A stretch of 14,116 bases of DNA from Actinomycetota bacterium (GCA_016927635.1 JAFGMJ010000040.1:1-14116), one strand, 5' to 3'; counted from the first letter of the stretch, positions 1-9,039 are shown. Numbers and translations: made by a program. The notes: generated by a model not told the origin, from the letters alone.

Positions 1-901
1 AGACGGGCCTCAGTCGCATACTGCAAAAACCGGGACCCCTACAATGGGCGGTGTAATATTTATTTTTGCAGCCGTGCTGGCGTACTGCGCTGTAACTATT
101 ATAAAATTTTACAGATACGAAGACTACAGCATAGAAGGCATGTTTATAGTCTCAGTTTTTTTGCTTTGCGGCATTATAGGATTTGTGGATGATTATATAG
201 CGCTAAAAAGAAAAAGAAACCTTGGGCTCAGGGGCTGGATAAAGATATTCATGCTTGCAGCGGTATGCATTTATTTTGTGGTTTTTGCAAGATTCGTACT
301 GCATCTGGACACATATATTTCTGTTCCCTTTACAAGTATAAATATAGAGCTGGGGCAGTGGTACTATATAATGCCGGTAATAATTATAATCTCTACGACA
401 AATGCGGTAAATCTTACTGACGGGCTTGACGGCCTTGCGGCAGGCTCATGCGCAATAGTACTTGGCGTTTTCAGCTTTATAGCTTTTCTTGAATGGTCTG
501 TGCTTGAGGTAAGTTTTGGCATTGATGCTGCGGTAATATGCGGAGCCACTCTTGCAGCATGCGCAGGCTTTTTATGGTGGAACACAGCTCCCGCAGAAAT
601 ATTTATGGGCGACACAGGTTCGTTCGGGCTTGGAGGCCTTATTGCAGCAGCTGCTGTGGTTTTAAAACAGGAGCTGATTTTAATAATAATTGGGGGGCTT
701 TTCGCAATGGAGGCGCTGTCAGTTATCATCCAGGTTCTATGGTTTAAATTAAAAAAAAGAAGGGTATTTAAAATGGCGCCTCTGCACCATCATTTCGAAC
801 TGCTTGGATGGCCTGAAATAAAAGTGATAATAAGGTTCTGGATAATATGCGCACTTTTTGCGGGAACCGGGTTTTTTATATATTACCTGAAGTTTATCTG
901 A
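1..901 (+). CDS. mraY: Phospho-N-acetylmuramoyl-pentapeptide-transferase MraY, 5'-truncated by the window edge
   Basis: MraY is a multi-pass membrane enzyme that transfers phospho-MurNAc-pentapeptide from UDP to undecaprenyl phosphate, giving lipid I. The frame is open from base 2, and the first visible residues, DGPQSH...GTPTMGG, are a conserved MraY segment. The ATG at 44 is therefore internal and the true start lies upstream of the window. Counting from base 2, 299 residues are visible. The Asp pair of the DDxxK-type loop is at about 63-64, NAVNLTDGLDG at 134-144, MGDTGS at 202-207 and the histidine-rich APLHHHFE at 259-266. Hydrophobic helices lie between these motifs. Only the N-terminal part is missing, since family members are about 320-360 residues. 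The gene ends 33 bases before murD, as expected in a dcw cluster. Identification is firm. Confidence 0.97.
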   Translation, partial: DGPQSHTAKTGTPTMGGVIFIFAAVLAYCAVTIIKFYRYEDYSIEGMFIVSVFLLCGIIGFVDDYIALKRKRNLGLRGWIKIFMLAAVCIYFVVFARFVLHLDTYISVPFTSINIELGQWYYIMPVIIIISTTNAVNLTDGLDGLAAGSCAIVLGVFSFIAFLEWSVLEVSFGIDAAVICGATLAACAGFLWWNTAPAEIFMGDTGSFGLGGLIAAAAVVLKQELILIIIGGLFAMEALSVIIQVLWFKLKKRRVFKMAPLHHHFELLGWPEIKVIIRFWIICALFAGTGFFIYYLKFI

Positions 902-934
902 TCAAACTTAAAAGAAATAATACGGAGATATTTT

Positions 935-2410
935 ATGGCTCAGTATGATAAAAATAAAACAGCCGAAAAAAAAGGTCCAGATTTTATTAAAGATAAAAGA
1001 GTGCTTGTGGCCGGACTTGGTGCAAGTGGCATAAATGTCATAAAAAAGCTTGCAGCAAAAGCAGGGCATATAAAAGCAATAGACAGCAACACTGGCTTTG
1101 AGCTTCCGGAAAACATAAAAAAACTTCTTAAAAGGAAAAAAAGCTGCAGTTTTGAGCTTATTCTTGATGAAAATATCACAGCAAAAAAAGATATTCTTGA
1201 CTCAGTGGATATTATTGTACTGAGCCCTGGCATATCTGATGAGGTGCCTTTAATAAAAGAGGCTGACAGGATTGGAATCACTGTGTGGAGCGAAATAGAG
1301 CTTGCATGGCAGTTAATGGGCAGGGCTCAGAAAAAAAATACAATTGCCATAACCGGAACAAACGGTAAAACTACCACTGTTACTTTAATAAACAGCATCT
1401 TTGAAAAAAGCAAAAGGGATTCAATTGTATGCGGAAATATAGGCAACCCCCTCATAGGCACAATTGATGATAAGAGAAAAAATCTTATAAGGGTCATAGA
1501 AATCAGCAGCTTCCAGCTAGAAAGATGCTACAGTTTTTCGCCTTTTGTGTCAGCAATACTCAATATCACAGTTGACCATCTGGACAGACATTTTTCAATG
1601 AAAAAATATGCGTATATAAAGTTTGGGATTTTTAATAATGCGGGTCCTGGAAGCTGGGTTATATTGAATTATGATGATGAATGGATAAACAGGATATTGG
1701 CAGAAAGCGGCTTTCTTTTTTTAAATAAAGCAAAAAAAACCGGATATTGTCTGGATAAAGCCAGCAAATGCGATATTTTTTTTGAAAACGGGTTTATTAA
1801 TTACAGCATAGAAGGAATTGCGGGCAAAATAGATATTTCCAAAGCATATCTGCGGGGAAAACACAATATTTCAAATATAATGTGCGCCGTTGCTGCAGCT
1901 AAAATTTTTAATATAAATGACAGGGAACTTAAAAGTGCAATAAATTCTTTTAATCCGCTTGAACACAGGCAGGAATTTGTAGGCATAATAAACGGCATTA
2001 AAGTCTACAATGACTCAAAGGCCACCAATCCCGATGCAACCATAAAAGCGCTTGAAAGCTTTGAAAGGGAAGTCACCCTTATACTTGGGGGTAAAGATAA
2101 GGATATGGATTTCAGTATTTTGCTGCCTTGCCTTGATTCAAGGGTATTAAATCTTATACTGATAGGTGAGACAAAAATAAAAATACTCAAAATGCTTGAA
2201 AGGCATGGCAGGGAAATAATATCCCTTCCCTACAGTATTTTTTTATGCTCCACTCTTGAAGAGGCTGTAAATAAAGGCCTTGAAGTGACAGAAAAAGAAC
2301 ATGTTCTCATGTTATCTCCCGCTTGTGCAAGCTTTGATATGTTTAAGGATTACAAAGACAGGGGAAAAAAATTTAAAGATTTTGTTTTAAACAGTATGGA
2401 AAAAAAATAA
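935..2410 (+). CDS. murD: UDP-N-acetylmuramoyl-L-alanine--D-glutamate ligase MurD
   Basis: MurD is a cytoplasmic ATP-dependent ligase that adds D-Glu to UDP-MurNAc-L-Ala. The 491-residue product has a Rossmann-like N-terminal domain (VAGLGASG, about 25-32). The Mur ligase P-loop GTNGKTT is at 141-147, SSFQLE at 191-196 and the VDHLDRH metal/substrate segment at 213-219. K229, in the YIKF stretch that follows, is the likely carbamylated lysine. The C-terminal domain has EHRQE at 343-347, NDSKATNPDAT at 359-369, LILGGKDKD at 382-390 and LSPACASFDMF at 460-470. NDSKATNPDAT and LSPACASFDMF separate MurD from MurC, MurE and MurF. It is about 40 residues longer than typical MurD, partly from a lysine-rich N-terminal extension of about 20 residues. 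The ATG at 935 is preceded by GGAG at 924-927, seven bases away, which supports this start. Confidence 0.96.
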   Translation: MAQYDKNKTAEKKGPDFIKDKRVLVAGLGASGINVIKKLAAKAGHIKAIDSNTGFELPENIKKLLKRKKSCSFELILDENITAKKDILDSVDIIVLSPGISDEVPLIKEADRIGITVWSEIELAWQLMGRAQKKNTIAITGTNGKTTTVTLINSIFEKSKRDSIVCGNIGNPLIGTIDDKRKNLIRVIEISSFQLERCYSFSPFVSAILNITVDHLDRHFSMKKYAYIKFGIFNNAGPGSWVILNYDDEWINRILAESGFLFLNKAKKTGYCLDKASKCDIFFENGFINYSIEGIAGKIDISKAYLRGKHNISNIMCAVAAAKIFNINDRELKSAINSFNPLEHRQEFVGIINGIKVYNDSKATNPDATIKALESFEREVTLILGGKDKDMDFSILLPCLDSRVLNLILIGETKIKILKMLERHGREIISLPYSIFLCSTLEEAVNKGLEVTEKEHVLMLSPACASFDMFKDYKDRGKKFKDFVLNSMEKK

Positions 2411-2413
2411 AAA

Positions 2414-3574
2414 ATGATAGATGAAGAGCAAAAATACCAAAGATACAACATACTCAAAATAAATATAGACTATTATTTTATTTTTATAATTACTCTTATT
2501 CTTTCAATTATAGGAATAATAATGGTATATAGCGCGTCTACGGCAGTCGGGGAAAGGTATTTCAATGACGCATACTGGTTTATAAGAAGGCATGCCATAT
2601 GGTGGGTAATATCTTTTACGGTTTTTATAATTTTTTCAAAAATAAATTACAATTTTTATAAAAGAATTTCTGTAATATTTCTCCTTATCAGCATAGGACT
2701 GCTTGCGCTGGTTCTCATACCCGGGCTTGCAATTGAGGTTGGCGGATCCAAAAGATGGCTCAATCTTTTCTTTTTCAGCATACAGCCGTCAGAAATCGCA
2801 AAACTGGCTCTTATAATGTTTATCTGCCATGCACTGAGTACAAGATATAAAGACAACAAGATATTTAAGAATATAATCTGGCCCTCTTTTATGGTGCTTC
2901 TGCTCATTACCCTTTTAATATTTTTACAGCCGGATTTTGGCACTGTTGTCGTGATATGGATAACTGTTTTTATACTGTTTTTTATTGGAAATGTCAGGAT
3001 ACCTCATATTTTCAGCCTTGGCATGGCAGGGTTAATAGTCCTTGTTGCTTATATGTTTATGGAAGAATACAGAAGAGAGCGTATTTTTGCTTTTTTAAAC
3101 AGAACTGCTGAGGAAGCAGGTGTAAATTTCCAGGTTAACCAGTCACTTATTGCCCTTGGCTCCGGAAACATAATAGGGCTTGGGCTGGGAAACAGCGTGC
3201 AAAAATATTCATATCTTCCTGAAGCTCATTCGGATTTTATTTTTGCAATACTTGGTGAAGAATTCGGCATGGTTGGCACTATAGCAGTTATAATACTCTT
3301 TTTGGCAATAGGTTTTTTCGGCATAAGGGTATGCCTGAAGACCCAGGACTATTTCGGCAGGACACTTGCCGGTGCGATAACATCTATGGTAGTGATGCAG
3401 GCAATAATAAATATATCAGTAGTGATAGGCATACTGCCCGTTACAGGCCTGCCCCTTCCCTTTATAAGCTCGGGAGGCTCATCTCTTTTGACTTCAATGG
3501 CATCTATGGGCATTCTTTTAAATATTGCAAGGCAGAATTATACTGTGATTAAAAAAAGTGATGGGGAAATATGA
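2414..3574 (+). CDS. ftsW: SEDS-family peptidoglycan glycosyltransferase FtsW
   Basis: FtsW is a polytopic membrane protein that polymerises lipid II at the division septum with a partner class B PBP. The 386-residue product is mostly hydrophobic helices after a short cytoplasmic N-terminus; the first membrane segment is at about 21-39. SEDS motifs are clear: QPSEIAKLAL (124-133), QPDFGT (172-177, with D174 matching the essential Asp of RodA/FtsW), PEAHSDF (269-275) and GLPLPFISSGGSS (345-357). FtsW is preferred over RodA or SpoVE because of its place between murD and murG, but sequence alone does not fully separate these paralogues. The start lies three bases after the murD stop and has no good Shine-Dalgarno sequence, so it probably depends on translational coupling. 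Its TGA overlaps the murG ATG. Confidence 0.93.
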   Translation: MIDEEQKYQRYNILKINIDYYFIFIITLILSIIGIIMVYSASTAVGERYFNDAYWFIRRHAIWWVISFTVFIIFSKINYNFYKRISVIFLLISIGLLALVLIPGLAIEVGGSKRWLNLFFFSIQPSEIAKLALIMFICHALSTRYKDNKIFKNIIWPSFMVLLLITLLIFLQPDFGTVVVIWITVFILFFIGNVRIPHIFSLGMAGLIVLVAYMFMEEYRRERIFAFLNRTAEEAGVNFQVNQSLIALGSGNIIGLGLGNSVQKYSYLPEAHSDFIFAILGEEFGMVGTIAVIILFLAIGFFGIRVCLKTQDYFGRTLAGAITSMVVMQAIINISVVIGILPVTGLPLPFISSGGSSLLTSMASMGILLNIARQNYTVIKKSDGEI

Positions 3575-4722
3575 ATAATATGAATAAAAAAGTAATCATA
3601 GCTGCCGGTGGTACCGCAGGCCATATTTATCCGGCAGTATCCATAATAGAACATATTCTTTTAAAATACCCGGATACTGAAATAACCTTTATAGGTACGG
3701 GTAAAGATATTGAGCGGGAACTGACCTCCGGCCTTGATATTATATATAAAAAGGTCAGGGCTTCCGGGCTTGCAGTAGCGTCAGGTGTTTTTAAAAAAAT
3801 TATTGTGCTTATAAAATTTTTCTTCAATCTCTCGGCGGGCTTCTTTAAAGCTTTTTTTATCATCAACAGTTTTAAACCTGTTTTTGTACTTGGGATGGGA
3901 GGTTATGTATGTGCGCCGGTTTTTCTTGCCGCACTGCTAAGCGGCAAAAAAATCGCGCTTCATGAGCAGAATTATATCCCCGGAAGGCTTAACAGATTTT
4001 TTGCAAAGTTTTCAAGATATGTTTTTTTAAGTTTTGAAAACTCCGGTAATTATTTGAAAAAGAGTATATTTAATAAAAACTCTGAAACAGTATACACAGG
4101 CAATTTACTGAGGCGCTCAGTAAGGCAGTATTATAAAAATGAGCCTGAATATGAAAAATGGGGTTGCCAGAAGGAACGAAAAACTGTCATTTCTTTTGGG
4201 GGAAGCCTTGGCGCAGAAAAAATAAACAGTACGGTTGCCGCACTTTATGATTATTTAAGGTATTCGGAAGATATGCAGATAATACTTATAAGCGGGACAC
4301 GCTTTTATGAAGGGCTGAAGGAAAAACTTGAGCAGACGCAAAATATAAAAGACAGGCTGATATTTAAAATTTATCCTTATGTTGATGAAATATACAGACT
4401 TTACAGGTTTGCAGACCTTATTATATCCAGGGCAGGAGCATCAACTGTGGCTGAACTTGAATATACAATGATACCTTCAATACTTATTCCATATCCGCAG
4501 GCAATTGATGATCACCAGTATTACAATGCACGCTATCTTGAAGAGAAAAAAATGGCAAAGATAATAAGGGATAAGGATTTAAACCCGGAAATGCTGCTGG
4601 AAAATATTAAAAATGTTTTGGAAAATATGCATATAGAAAAGCGCCAGGCAGATTATGAAAAATATTTTATTGACAGCGAAAAACGCCTGGATATTATTAC
4701 AAATAAAATATTGGCAATTTAA
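3571..4722 (+). CDS. murG: UDP-N-acetylglucosamine--(MurNAc-pentapeptide)-undecaprenol GlcNAc transferase MurG
   Basis: MurG is a membrane-associated GT-B glycosyltransferase that adds GlcNAc to lipid I to form lipid II. The 383-residue product has the N-terminal glycine-rich motif AAGGTAGHIYPA (11-22), GMGGY (108-112), HEQN (131-134), FGGSLGA (209-215), SRAGASTVAE (286-295) and PYPQAIDDHQ (307-316). The last three make up the UDP-GlcNAc donor site. Length and motif order are normal for MurG. The ATG overlaps the ftsW stop (ATGA), with GGGGAA just upstream. A second in-frame ATG at 3580 would remove only three residues and cannot be excluded. The overlap implies translational coupling to ftsW. 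The first motif has Ala in place of the middle Gly of GGTGGH, a common family variant. Confidence 0.97.
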   Translation: MNNMNKKVIIAAGGTAGHIYPAVSIIEHILLKYPDTEITFIGTGKDIERELTSGLDIIYKKVRASGLAVASGVFKKIIVLIKFFFNLSAGFFKAFFIINSFKPVFVLGMGGYVCAPVFLAALLSGKKIALHEQNYIPGRLNRFFAKFSRYVFLSFENSGNYLKKSIFNKNSETVYTGNLLRRSVRQYYKNEPEYEKWGCQKERKTVISFGGSLGAEKINSTVAALYDYLRYSEDMQIILISGTRFYEGLKEKLEQTQNIKDRLIFKIYPYVDEIYRLYRFADLIISRAGASTVAELEYTMIPSILIPYPQAIDDHQYYNARYLEEKKMAKIIRDKDLNPEMLLENIKNVLENMHIEKRQADYEKYFIDSEKRLDIITNKILAI

Positions 4723-4765
4723 AGGATTATATTTAAAAAAAGGACTTTAACAGGGGACATATAAT

Positions 4766-6160
4766 ATGCTGCAGACAGATGCACTGGATAAATATAAAAG
4801 TTTTTTTTTAATAGGCATTGGCGGTGCCGGTATGAGCGCAATAGCCAAAGTGCTAAAGGGCCACGGACACTCCGTGTCAGGCTCTGATTTAAAAAGCAGC
4901 CGCTACACATCCCTTCTTGAAAATGAGGGGATAAAGGTTTATATAGGGCATAGCGCTGAAAATATTAAAAATGCTGATGCGGTGATATATTCTACAGCAA
5001 TACCCCAGTCAAATGAAGAGCTTGTGAGCGCAAGAAATCAAAAAATACCTGTTTTTACAAGAGGCCAGGTTCTTTCCTGGATACTAAACAGGAAAAAAGG
5101 TATAGCTGTTACGGGCACTCATGGAAAAACAACGACCACTTCAATGATTTCATTGATTTTCAGGGGTCTTGAACTGGATCCTACAATAATAATCGGCGGT
5201 GAATTAAATGAGCTTGGTTCCAATGCGAGATTTGGCAAAGGGCAGTTTATAATAGCAGAAGCATGCGAAAGTGACGGGACTTTTCTTATGTACAGGCCCT
5301 TTGTGGGAGTCGTTACAAATATCGAAGAGGACCATATGGATTACTGGAAAGACTTTACTCTTCTTAAAAAAAGTTTTAAGGATTTCCTGCTTAATATAAA
5401 AGATGGGGGCTTTGCAGTAATAAATGGCGATGAGGATATGCCTGATATAAAATTTGCAGCAGAAAAAACCGGCTGCATTACTTTTGGCATTTCCAGGGGA
5501 AATGTCATCAGCGCAGCAAATATAAACCTTTTAAACTATGCTTGCCGTTTTGACCTTGTAATAAAAGAACCGGGAAGCGAAAATGTAAAAATTCACGAAG
5601 TCAAATTGAATGTTCCCGGTATTCACAATATAAAAAACAGCCTTGCTGCCCTGGCTGTCTGCCATGGGCTGGGACTTGATATGGAAAAAGCCATAAAAAC
5701 TCTGCAGTTTTTCACCGGGGCCAAAAGAAGGTTTGAAAAAAGAGGTGAAAAGAAAGGCGCAGTTATTTTTGATGACTATGCACATCATCCGACAGAGGTA
5801 AAGGCTACGCTTGATGCCGCACTTATCGAAAAAAAAGGACGTATAATTGCTGTTTTCCAGCCTCACCGCTACAGCAGGCTTTTAAACCTGCATGAGCGTT
5901 TCAGTAAAAGTTTTGATTCATGCGACATACTTATTGTAACAGATGTCTTTGCTTCAGATGAAAAACCGCTGCCCGGAATTACAGGAAAACTTCTTATTGA
6001 CAGTATGGTTGATAAAGGTTTTAAAAATAGGTTAGCCTATATACCGCATTTAAATGACGTTAGCGCTTATCTTGACAGTATAATAAAAAAAGACGATACG
6101 GTGCTTCTGATGGGAGCTGGAGACATAACGCGGGTAACAGATGAGCTGCTTAGAATATGA
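4766..6160 (+). CDS. murC: UDP-N-acetylmuramate--L-alanine ligase MurC
   Basis: MurC is a cytoplasmic ATP-dependent ligase that attaches L-Ala to UDP-MurNAc, the first step of stem-peptide assembly. The 464-residue product begins with the nucleotide-sugar-binding GIGGAGMSAIA (17-27). It then has the P-loop GTHGKTTTT (117-125), EACESDG (165-171), TNIEEDHMD (184-192), DDYAHHPTE (336-344) and QPHRYSR (365-371). The GTHGKTT P-loop and DDYAHHPTE are diagnostic for MurC within the Mur ligases. Length is normal. The ATG at 4766 follows GGGG at 4753-4756 with nine bases between, a reasonable ribosome binding site. The 43-base gap after murG holds no other gene. Codons 12-14 contain a nine-base T run, an error-prone place for sequencing, but the frame reads through correctly. 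Confidence 0.97.
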   Translation: MLQTDALDKYKSFFLIGIGGAGMSAIAKVLKGHGHSVSGSDLKSSRYTSLLENEGIKVYIGHSAENIKNADAVIYSTAIPQSNEELVSARNQKIPVFTRGQVLSWILNRKKGIAVTGTHGKTTTTSMISLIFRGLELDPTIIIGGELNELGSNARFGKGQFIIAEACESDGTFLMYRPFVGVVTNIEEDHMDYWKDFTLLKKSFKDFLLNIKDGGFAVINGDEDMPDIKFAAEKTGCITFGISRGNVISAANINLLNYACRFDLVIKEPGSENVKIHEVKLNVPGIHNIKNSLAALAVCHGLGLDMEKAIKTLQFFTGAKRRFEKRGEKKGAVIFDDYAHHPTEVKATLDAALIEKKGRIIAVFQPHRYSRLLNLHERFSKSFDSCDILIVTDVFASDEKPLPGITGKLLIDSMVDKGFKNRLAYIPHLNDVSAYLDSIIKKDDTVLLMGAGDITRVTDELLRI

Positions 6161-6175
6161 TTTTTTATAGAAAAA

Positions 6176-7168
6176 ATGATGGATAAAATTAAAAACATAT
6201 TAAAAAGAAATGGCCTGCTTGAAAGCTCTTTTTTTGGATTTGACCTTTCAAAGCTTTCATCGATTAAAACCGGCGGACGTTGTTCCTGCTTTGTAACTGC
6301 CCACAAAAGAAATGAGCTGCTGAAGTTCCTGGGTGAATATATTTCACTGGGCATGCCTGCCTTAAACATATATCCGGTAGGGGATGCAACCAATATTTTA
6401 TTTGCAGATGGTGATTTGCCCTTTCTGTTACTGAAGCTTGGAAAAGAATTTGATTATCTTGAATTTAATGACGAAGGCAATATTGCTGCTGGCTCAGCTT
6501 GTAAACTGACAAAGTTTGTCGTTGAAACTGCCAGAAGGGGTTATGATTTTTCATTTCTTGCAGGCATACCTGGCACACTTGGCGGAGCGGTTACCGGAAG
6601 CAGCGGCACAGCTGATAAAAGCATAAACAGCATGGTGGAAAAAATCAGTATCATTCAGATTCTTGGAAAAGGCATAAAACAGTCAGAGATAGTTTTTAAT
6701 GAATCAACTGGCCTTTACAGGCTCTTAAAACTGCCCGGGCTTTTCCTGGTGACAGATATTTTCTTCAGACAGGCAAATGATTTGCCAGGGGAAAAAGCTA
6801 TAAAAAAAGGGCAAGATGAAAATAATGGGGTCTATATTAAAGACGTGCGGGAAGATATTTTTAAGAAAATAAGGGAAAACATAAAAACCAAAAAAAACCG
6901 GCAGCCTGCAAGTACAAAAAATATCGGCTGCATTTTCAAAAACCCCCAAAACGGCAGCGTTTCTGCCGGCAAGATAATAGACGGGTGCGGTTTTAAGGGC
7001 TTTAAATATGGAGGCGCTATGGTCTCAGAAAAGCATGCAAACTTTATAATAAATACAGGTAATGCTGTTTCAAAAGATATATACACGCTTGCTGAAATAA
7101 TAAGGCAAACCGTTAGAAATAAAAAAAATATTGAGCTTGAATATGAAATAAAAATGGCAGGGTTTTAA
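6176..7168 (+). CDS. murB: UDP-N-acetylenolpyruvoylglucosamine reductase MurB (divergent)
   Basis: MurB is a cytoplasmic FAD enzyme that uses NADPH to reduce UDP-GlcNAc-enolpyruvate to UDP-MurNAc. The 330-residue product keeps KTGG (31-34), FLAGIPGTLGGAV (127-139), the YR pair (181-182), GCIFKNP (251-257), SAGKIID (263-269), YGGAMVSEKHANFI (278-291) and a C-terminal LEYEIKMAG with the likely catalytic Glu at 324. C252 sits where many MurBs have the proton-donating Ser, a known variant. Two conserved stretches are changed: the usual GxGSN is GDATN (69-73), and the usual NAGAYG region reads GSSGTADKS (141-149). The length and lack of a long inserted loop suggest the type II form. The start is ATG 6176 or the adjacent ATG 6179, with no strong Shine-Dalgarno, 15 bases after murC. 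Identity is secure; full activity is likely but not proven. Confidence 0.92.
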   Translation: MMDKIKNILKRNGLLESSFFGFDLSKLSSIKTGGRCSCFVTAHKRNELLKFLGEYISLGMPALNIYPVGDATNILFADGDLPFLLLKLGKEFDYLEFNDEGNIAAGSACKLTKFVVETARRGYDFSFLAGIPGTLGGAVTGSSGTADKSINSMVEKISIIQILGKGIKQSEIVFNESTGLYRLLKLPGLFLVTDIFFRQANDLPGEKAIKKGQDENNGVYIKDVREDIFKKIRENIKTKKNRQPASTKNIGCIFKNPQNGSVSAGKIIDGCGFKGFKYGGAMVSEKHANFIINTGNAVSKDIYTLAEIIRQTVRNKKNIELEYEIKMAGF

Positions 7169-7230
7169 AGCTAATAAATAATATCATTGCATAATTTTCA
7201 TTTTTAAAAATTTGTAAGCCTGGAGAATGA

Positions 7231-8217
7231 ATGGAGAAAACAATTTTAAAAAGCATTTCGCAGGATATGCCATTTTCAGAAAATAAAAATAACCTGACAA
7301 TAGGGGTAATAGCTGGTGGGATTTCATCTGAAAGGGAAGTCTCGCTTTCCACCGGAAAAGGCATACACAAAGCCCTTCTTGAATCAGGGTTCAGAAGCGT
7401 TTTTATAGATTTTGACGGCGATTTAAAGAAAATTACTGAAACCGGCATGGATGTTGCATTTATTGCCCTACATGGAAAGTACGGTGAGGACGGCACAATA
7501 CAGGGACTAATGGAATTAATGAAGATACCTTATACCGGTTCAGGCATACTTGCAAGCGCTCTTGCAATGGATAAAATATATTCAAAGAAAATATTCCAGC
7601 TTGAAAATATTCCGACACCCGCTTTTATGCCTCTTTACAGTAAAAACAATATAGAAATAGATAAAATCAGCAAAAATGTTCAGGTTAATATAGGGTATCC
7701 GGTAATTGTAAAACCCAACAGGGGAGGCTCCACGATCGGCGTTACCATAGTGCCAGATATCCAAGTGCTTGAAGAGGCCGTATTTTTAGCATTTAAATAC
7801 GACAGCTCCATTCTAATAGAAAAATTCATTGAAGGAAGGCTTTTAACTGTTGGCATAATCGGCAGTGACCCTGTTGCGCTGCCTGTAATTGAAATAAAAC
7901 CTAAAAGCGGGTTTTATGATTATGCAGCAAAATATACAGGAGGACTTACAGAATATTTGGTTCCGGCCATGCTGGATTCTTTAATATCAGACTTAATTTC
8001 TGAAACTGCCATTAAATGTCACAATATGCTAGACTGCAGCGCCTTATCAAGAGTCGATATGATAATGGACAGGAAAAATGATATACATGTACTTGAGGTA
8101 AATACTATACCAGGTATGACACCTACAAGCCTTGTGCCCAAGGCTGCAGCAGCGATGGGGATTGATTTTGCGGCGCTTACGGAAATAATACTTAACTGTG
8201 CAAGCCTTAAGCTTTAA
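7231..8217 (+). CDS. ddl: D-alanine--D-alanine ligase Ddl
   Basis: Ddl is a cytoplasmic ATP-grasp enzyme that joins two D-Ala molecules to make the terminal dipeptide of the precursor. The 328-residue product shows GGISSEREVS (29-38), HGKYGEDG (81-88), SALAMDK (109-115), KPNRGGSTIG (161-170), the omega-loop FYDYAAKYTGG (228-238) and EVNTIPGMTPTSLVP (289-303). The retained KY of the loop (234-235) favours D-Ala-D-Ala over a VanA-type D-Ala-D-Lac ligase. Two positions look unusual: EKFIEGRLLTV has Leu204 where a Glu is normally found, and RGGST replaces REGSS. About 20 residues precede the first strand, more than usual, and a second ATG exists at 7267. GGAG at 7222-7225, five bases upstream, supports 7231. 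It follows murB after a 62-base A+T-rich gap. Confidence 0.94.
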   Translation: MEKTILKSISQDMPFSENKNNLTIGVIAGGISSEREVSLSTGKGIHKALLESGFRSVFIDFDGDLKKITETGMDVAFIALHGKYGEDGTIQGLMELMKIPYTGSGILASALAMDKIYSKKIFQLENIPTPAFMPLYSKNNIEIDKISKNVQVNIGYPVIVKPNRGGSTIGVTIVPDIQVLEEAVFLAFKYDSSILIEKFIEGRLLTVGIIGSDPVALPVIEIKPKSGFYDYAAKYTGGLTEYLVPAMLDSLISDLISETAIKCHNMLDCSALSRVDMIMDRKNDIHVLEVNTIPGMTPTSLVPKAAAAMGIDFAALTEIILNCASLKL

Positions 8218-8220
8218 GAA

Positions 8221-9015
8221 ATGGCAAATGGAGATAAAAATTATCAGAAAATACTTGCAGCCAGGAAAAGGCGTAACATAAAAAGGAAATTTCTGCTGGT
8301 TTTATGGATTTTTTTATTTTTCTGTTTTTTCCTGCTGATGATATGGGGCTTTAACTATTTTTATAACAGCAGTTATTTCAAAGTAAAAAATATAAAGGTA
8401 ACAGGAAATGAAAAATATTCTGAAAATGAGATTTACAGTGTCGCAAAGCTTTTCCAGGGTTTGAATGTTTTTGAAGTCGATAAGAAAAAAATTGAAGACA
8501 CGCTGCTTACAGAGCTGATTTGGATAAAAAGCGTTACACTTAAAAAAATTTTCCCGGATAAAATAGAGCTTGATGTAATAGAAAGAAAGCCTTATGTAAA
8601 AGCTTTTTATGCGTCAGACTATTATATTATTGATGATGAGGGCATTGTGCTTGAAAAGATTGATGCAAAAGATTTAAAAAATTATGATAATATAATAACT
8701 GTTAAAAATGCATTAAAATACAGGCCCTCCACTGGTGAGAAGATTGCTAAAAAGAATCTTTTAAGCTGTGGCCTTATATACAAAATACTTGATCTGGAGC
8801 TTAAACAGGACGTGAAGGAAGCGTATATAAGTAAGGATTTTGAAGAAGATATAGTATTTTTAATGATTAACAATAAAAAAATCATATTCGGGACAAGCGA
8901 CAGGATACAGGAGAAGAATGCTATTCTTCGTGAGGTTTTGGATAGGCTTAAAACCCAGGAAATAACATATTCAGAAATCGATATTAGCAATGTTGATAAT
9001 CCGGTAATAAGATGA
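8221..9015 (+). CDS. ftsQ: Cell division protein FtsQ/DivIB
   Basis: FtsQ/DivIB is a bitopic membrane protein that links early and late divisome proteins and works with FtsB and FtsL. The 264-residue product has a basic cytoplasmic N-terminus and one strongly hydrophobic membrane segment at about 24-46. A POTRA domain follows at about 52-122 (FKVKNIKVTGNEKYSENEI, then FPDKIELDVIERKPYV). Next comes the beta domain, beginning at YYIIDDEGIVLEKI. The extracytoplasmic part is poorly conserved, as is normal for this family, so the call rests on architecture, the POTRA pattern and its position before ftsA. The start is three bases after the ddl stop with only a weak AAG-type ribosome site, so coupling to ddl is likely. 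Confidence 0.9.
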   Translation: MANGDKNYQKILAARKRRNIKRKFLLVLWIFLFFCFFLLMIWGFNYFYNSSYFKVKNIKVTGNEKYSENEIYSVAKLFQGLNVFEVDKKKIEDTLLTELIWIKSVTLKKIFPDKIELDVIERKPYVKAFYASDYYIIDDEGIVLEKIDAKDLKNYDNIITVKNALKYRPSTGEKIAKKNLLSCGLIYKILDLELKQDVKEAYISKDFEEDIVFLMINNKKIIFGTSDRIQEKNAILREVLDRLKTQEITYSEIDISNVDNPVIR

Positions 9016-9039
9016 TATTGTTTAAAATAGTCTTAGATT

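Noticed and set aside
44..46. ATG at 44 as the start of mraY
   Set aside because: The same frame is open to the left edge and encodes the conserved DGPQSH...GTPTMGG segment, so this ATG is internal.
3607..3624. GGTAGH instead of GGTGGH in MurG
   Set aside because: Ala at this position is a common variant in MurG proteins, and all other donor and acceptor motifs are intact.
4799..4811. Nine-base T run near the start of murC as a slippage or frameshift site
   Set aside because: The frame is correct on both sides and gives a normal MurC. Similar homopolymer runs occur throughout this A+T-rich window.
7169..7230. Possible promoter between murB and ddl, with TTGCAT at 7187 and the A/T palindrome ATTTTTAAAAAT at 7200-7211
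   Set aside because: No -10 box lies at the right distance, and a palindrome made only of A and T is expected by chance in this composition.
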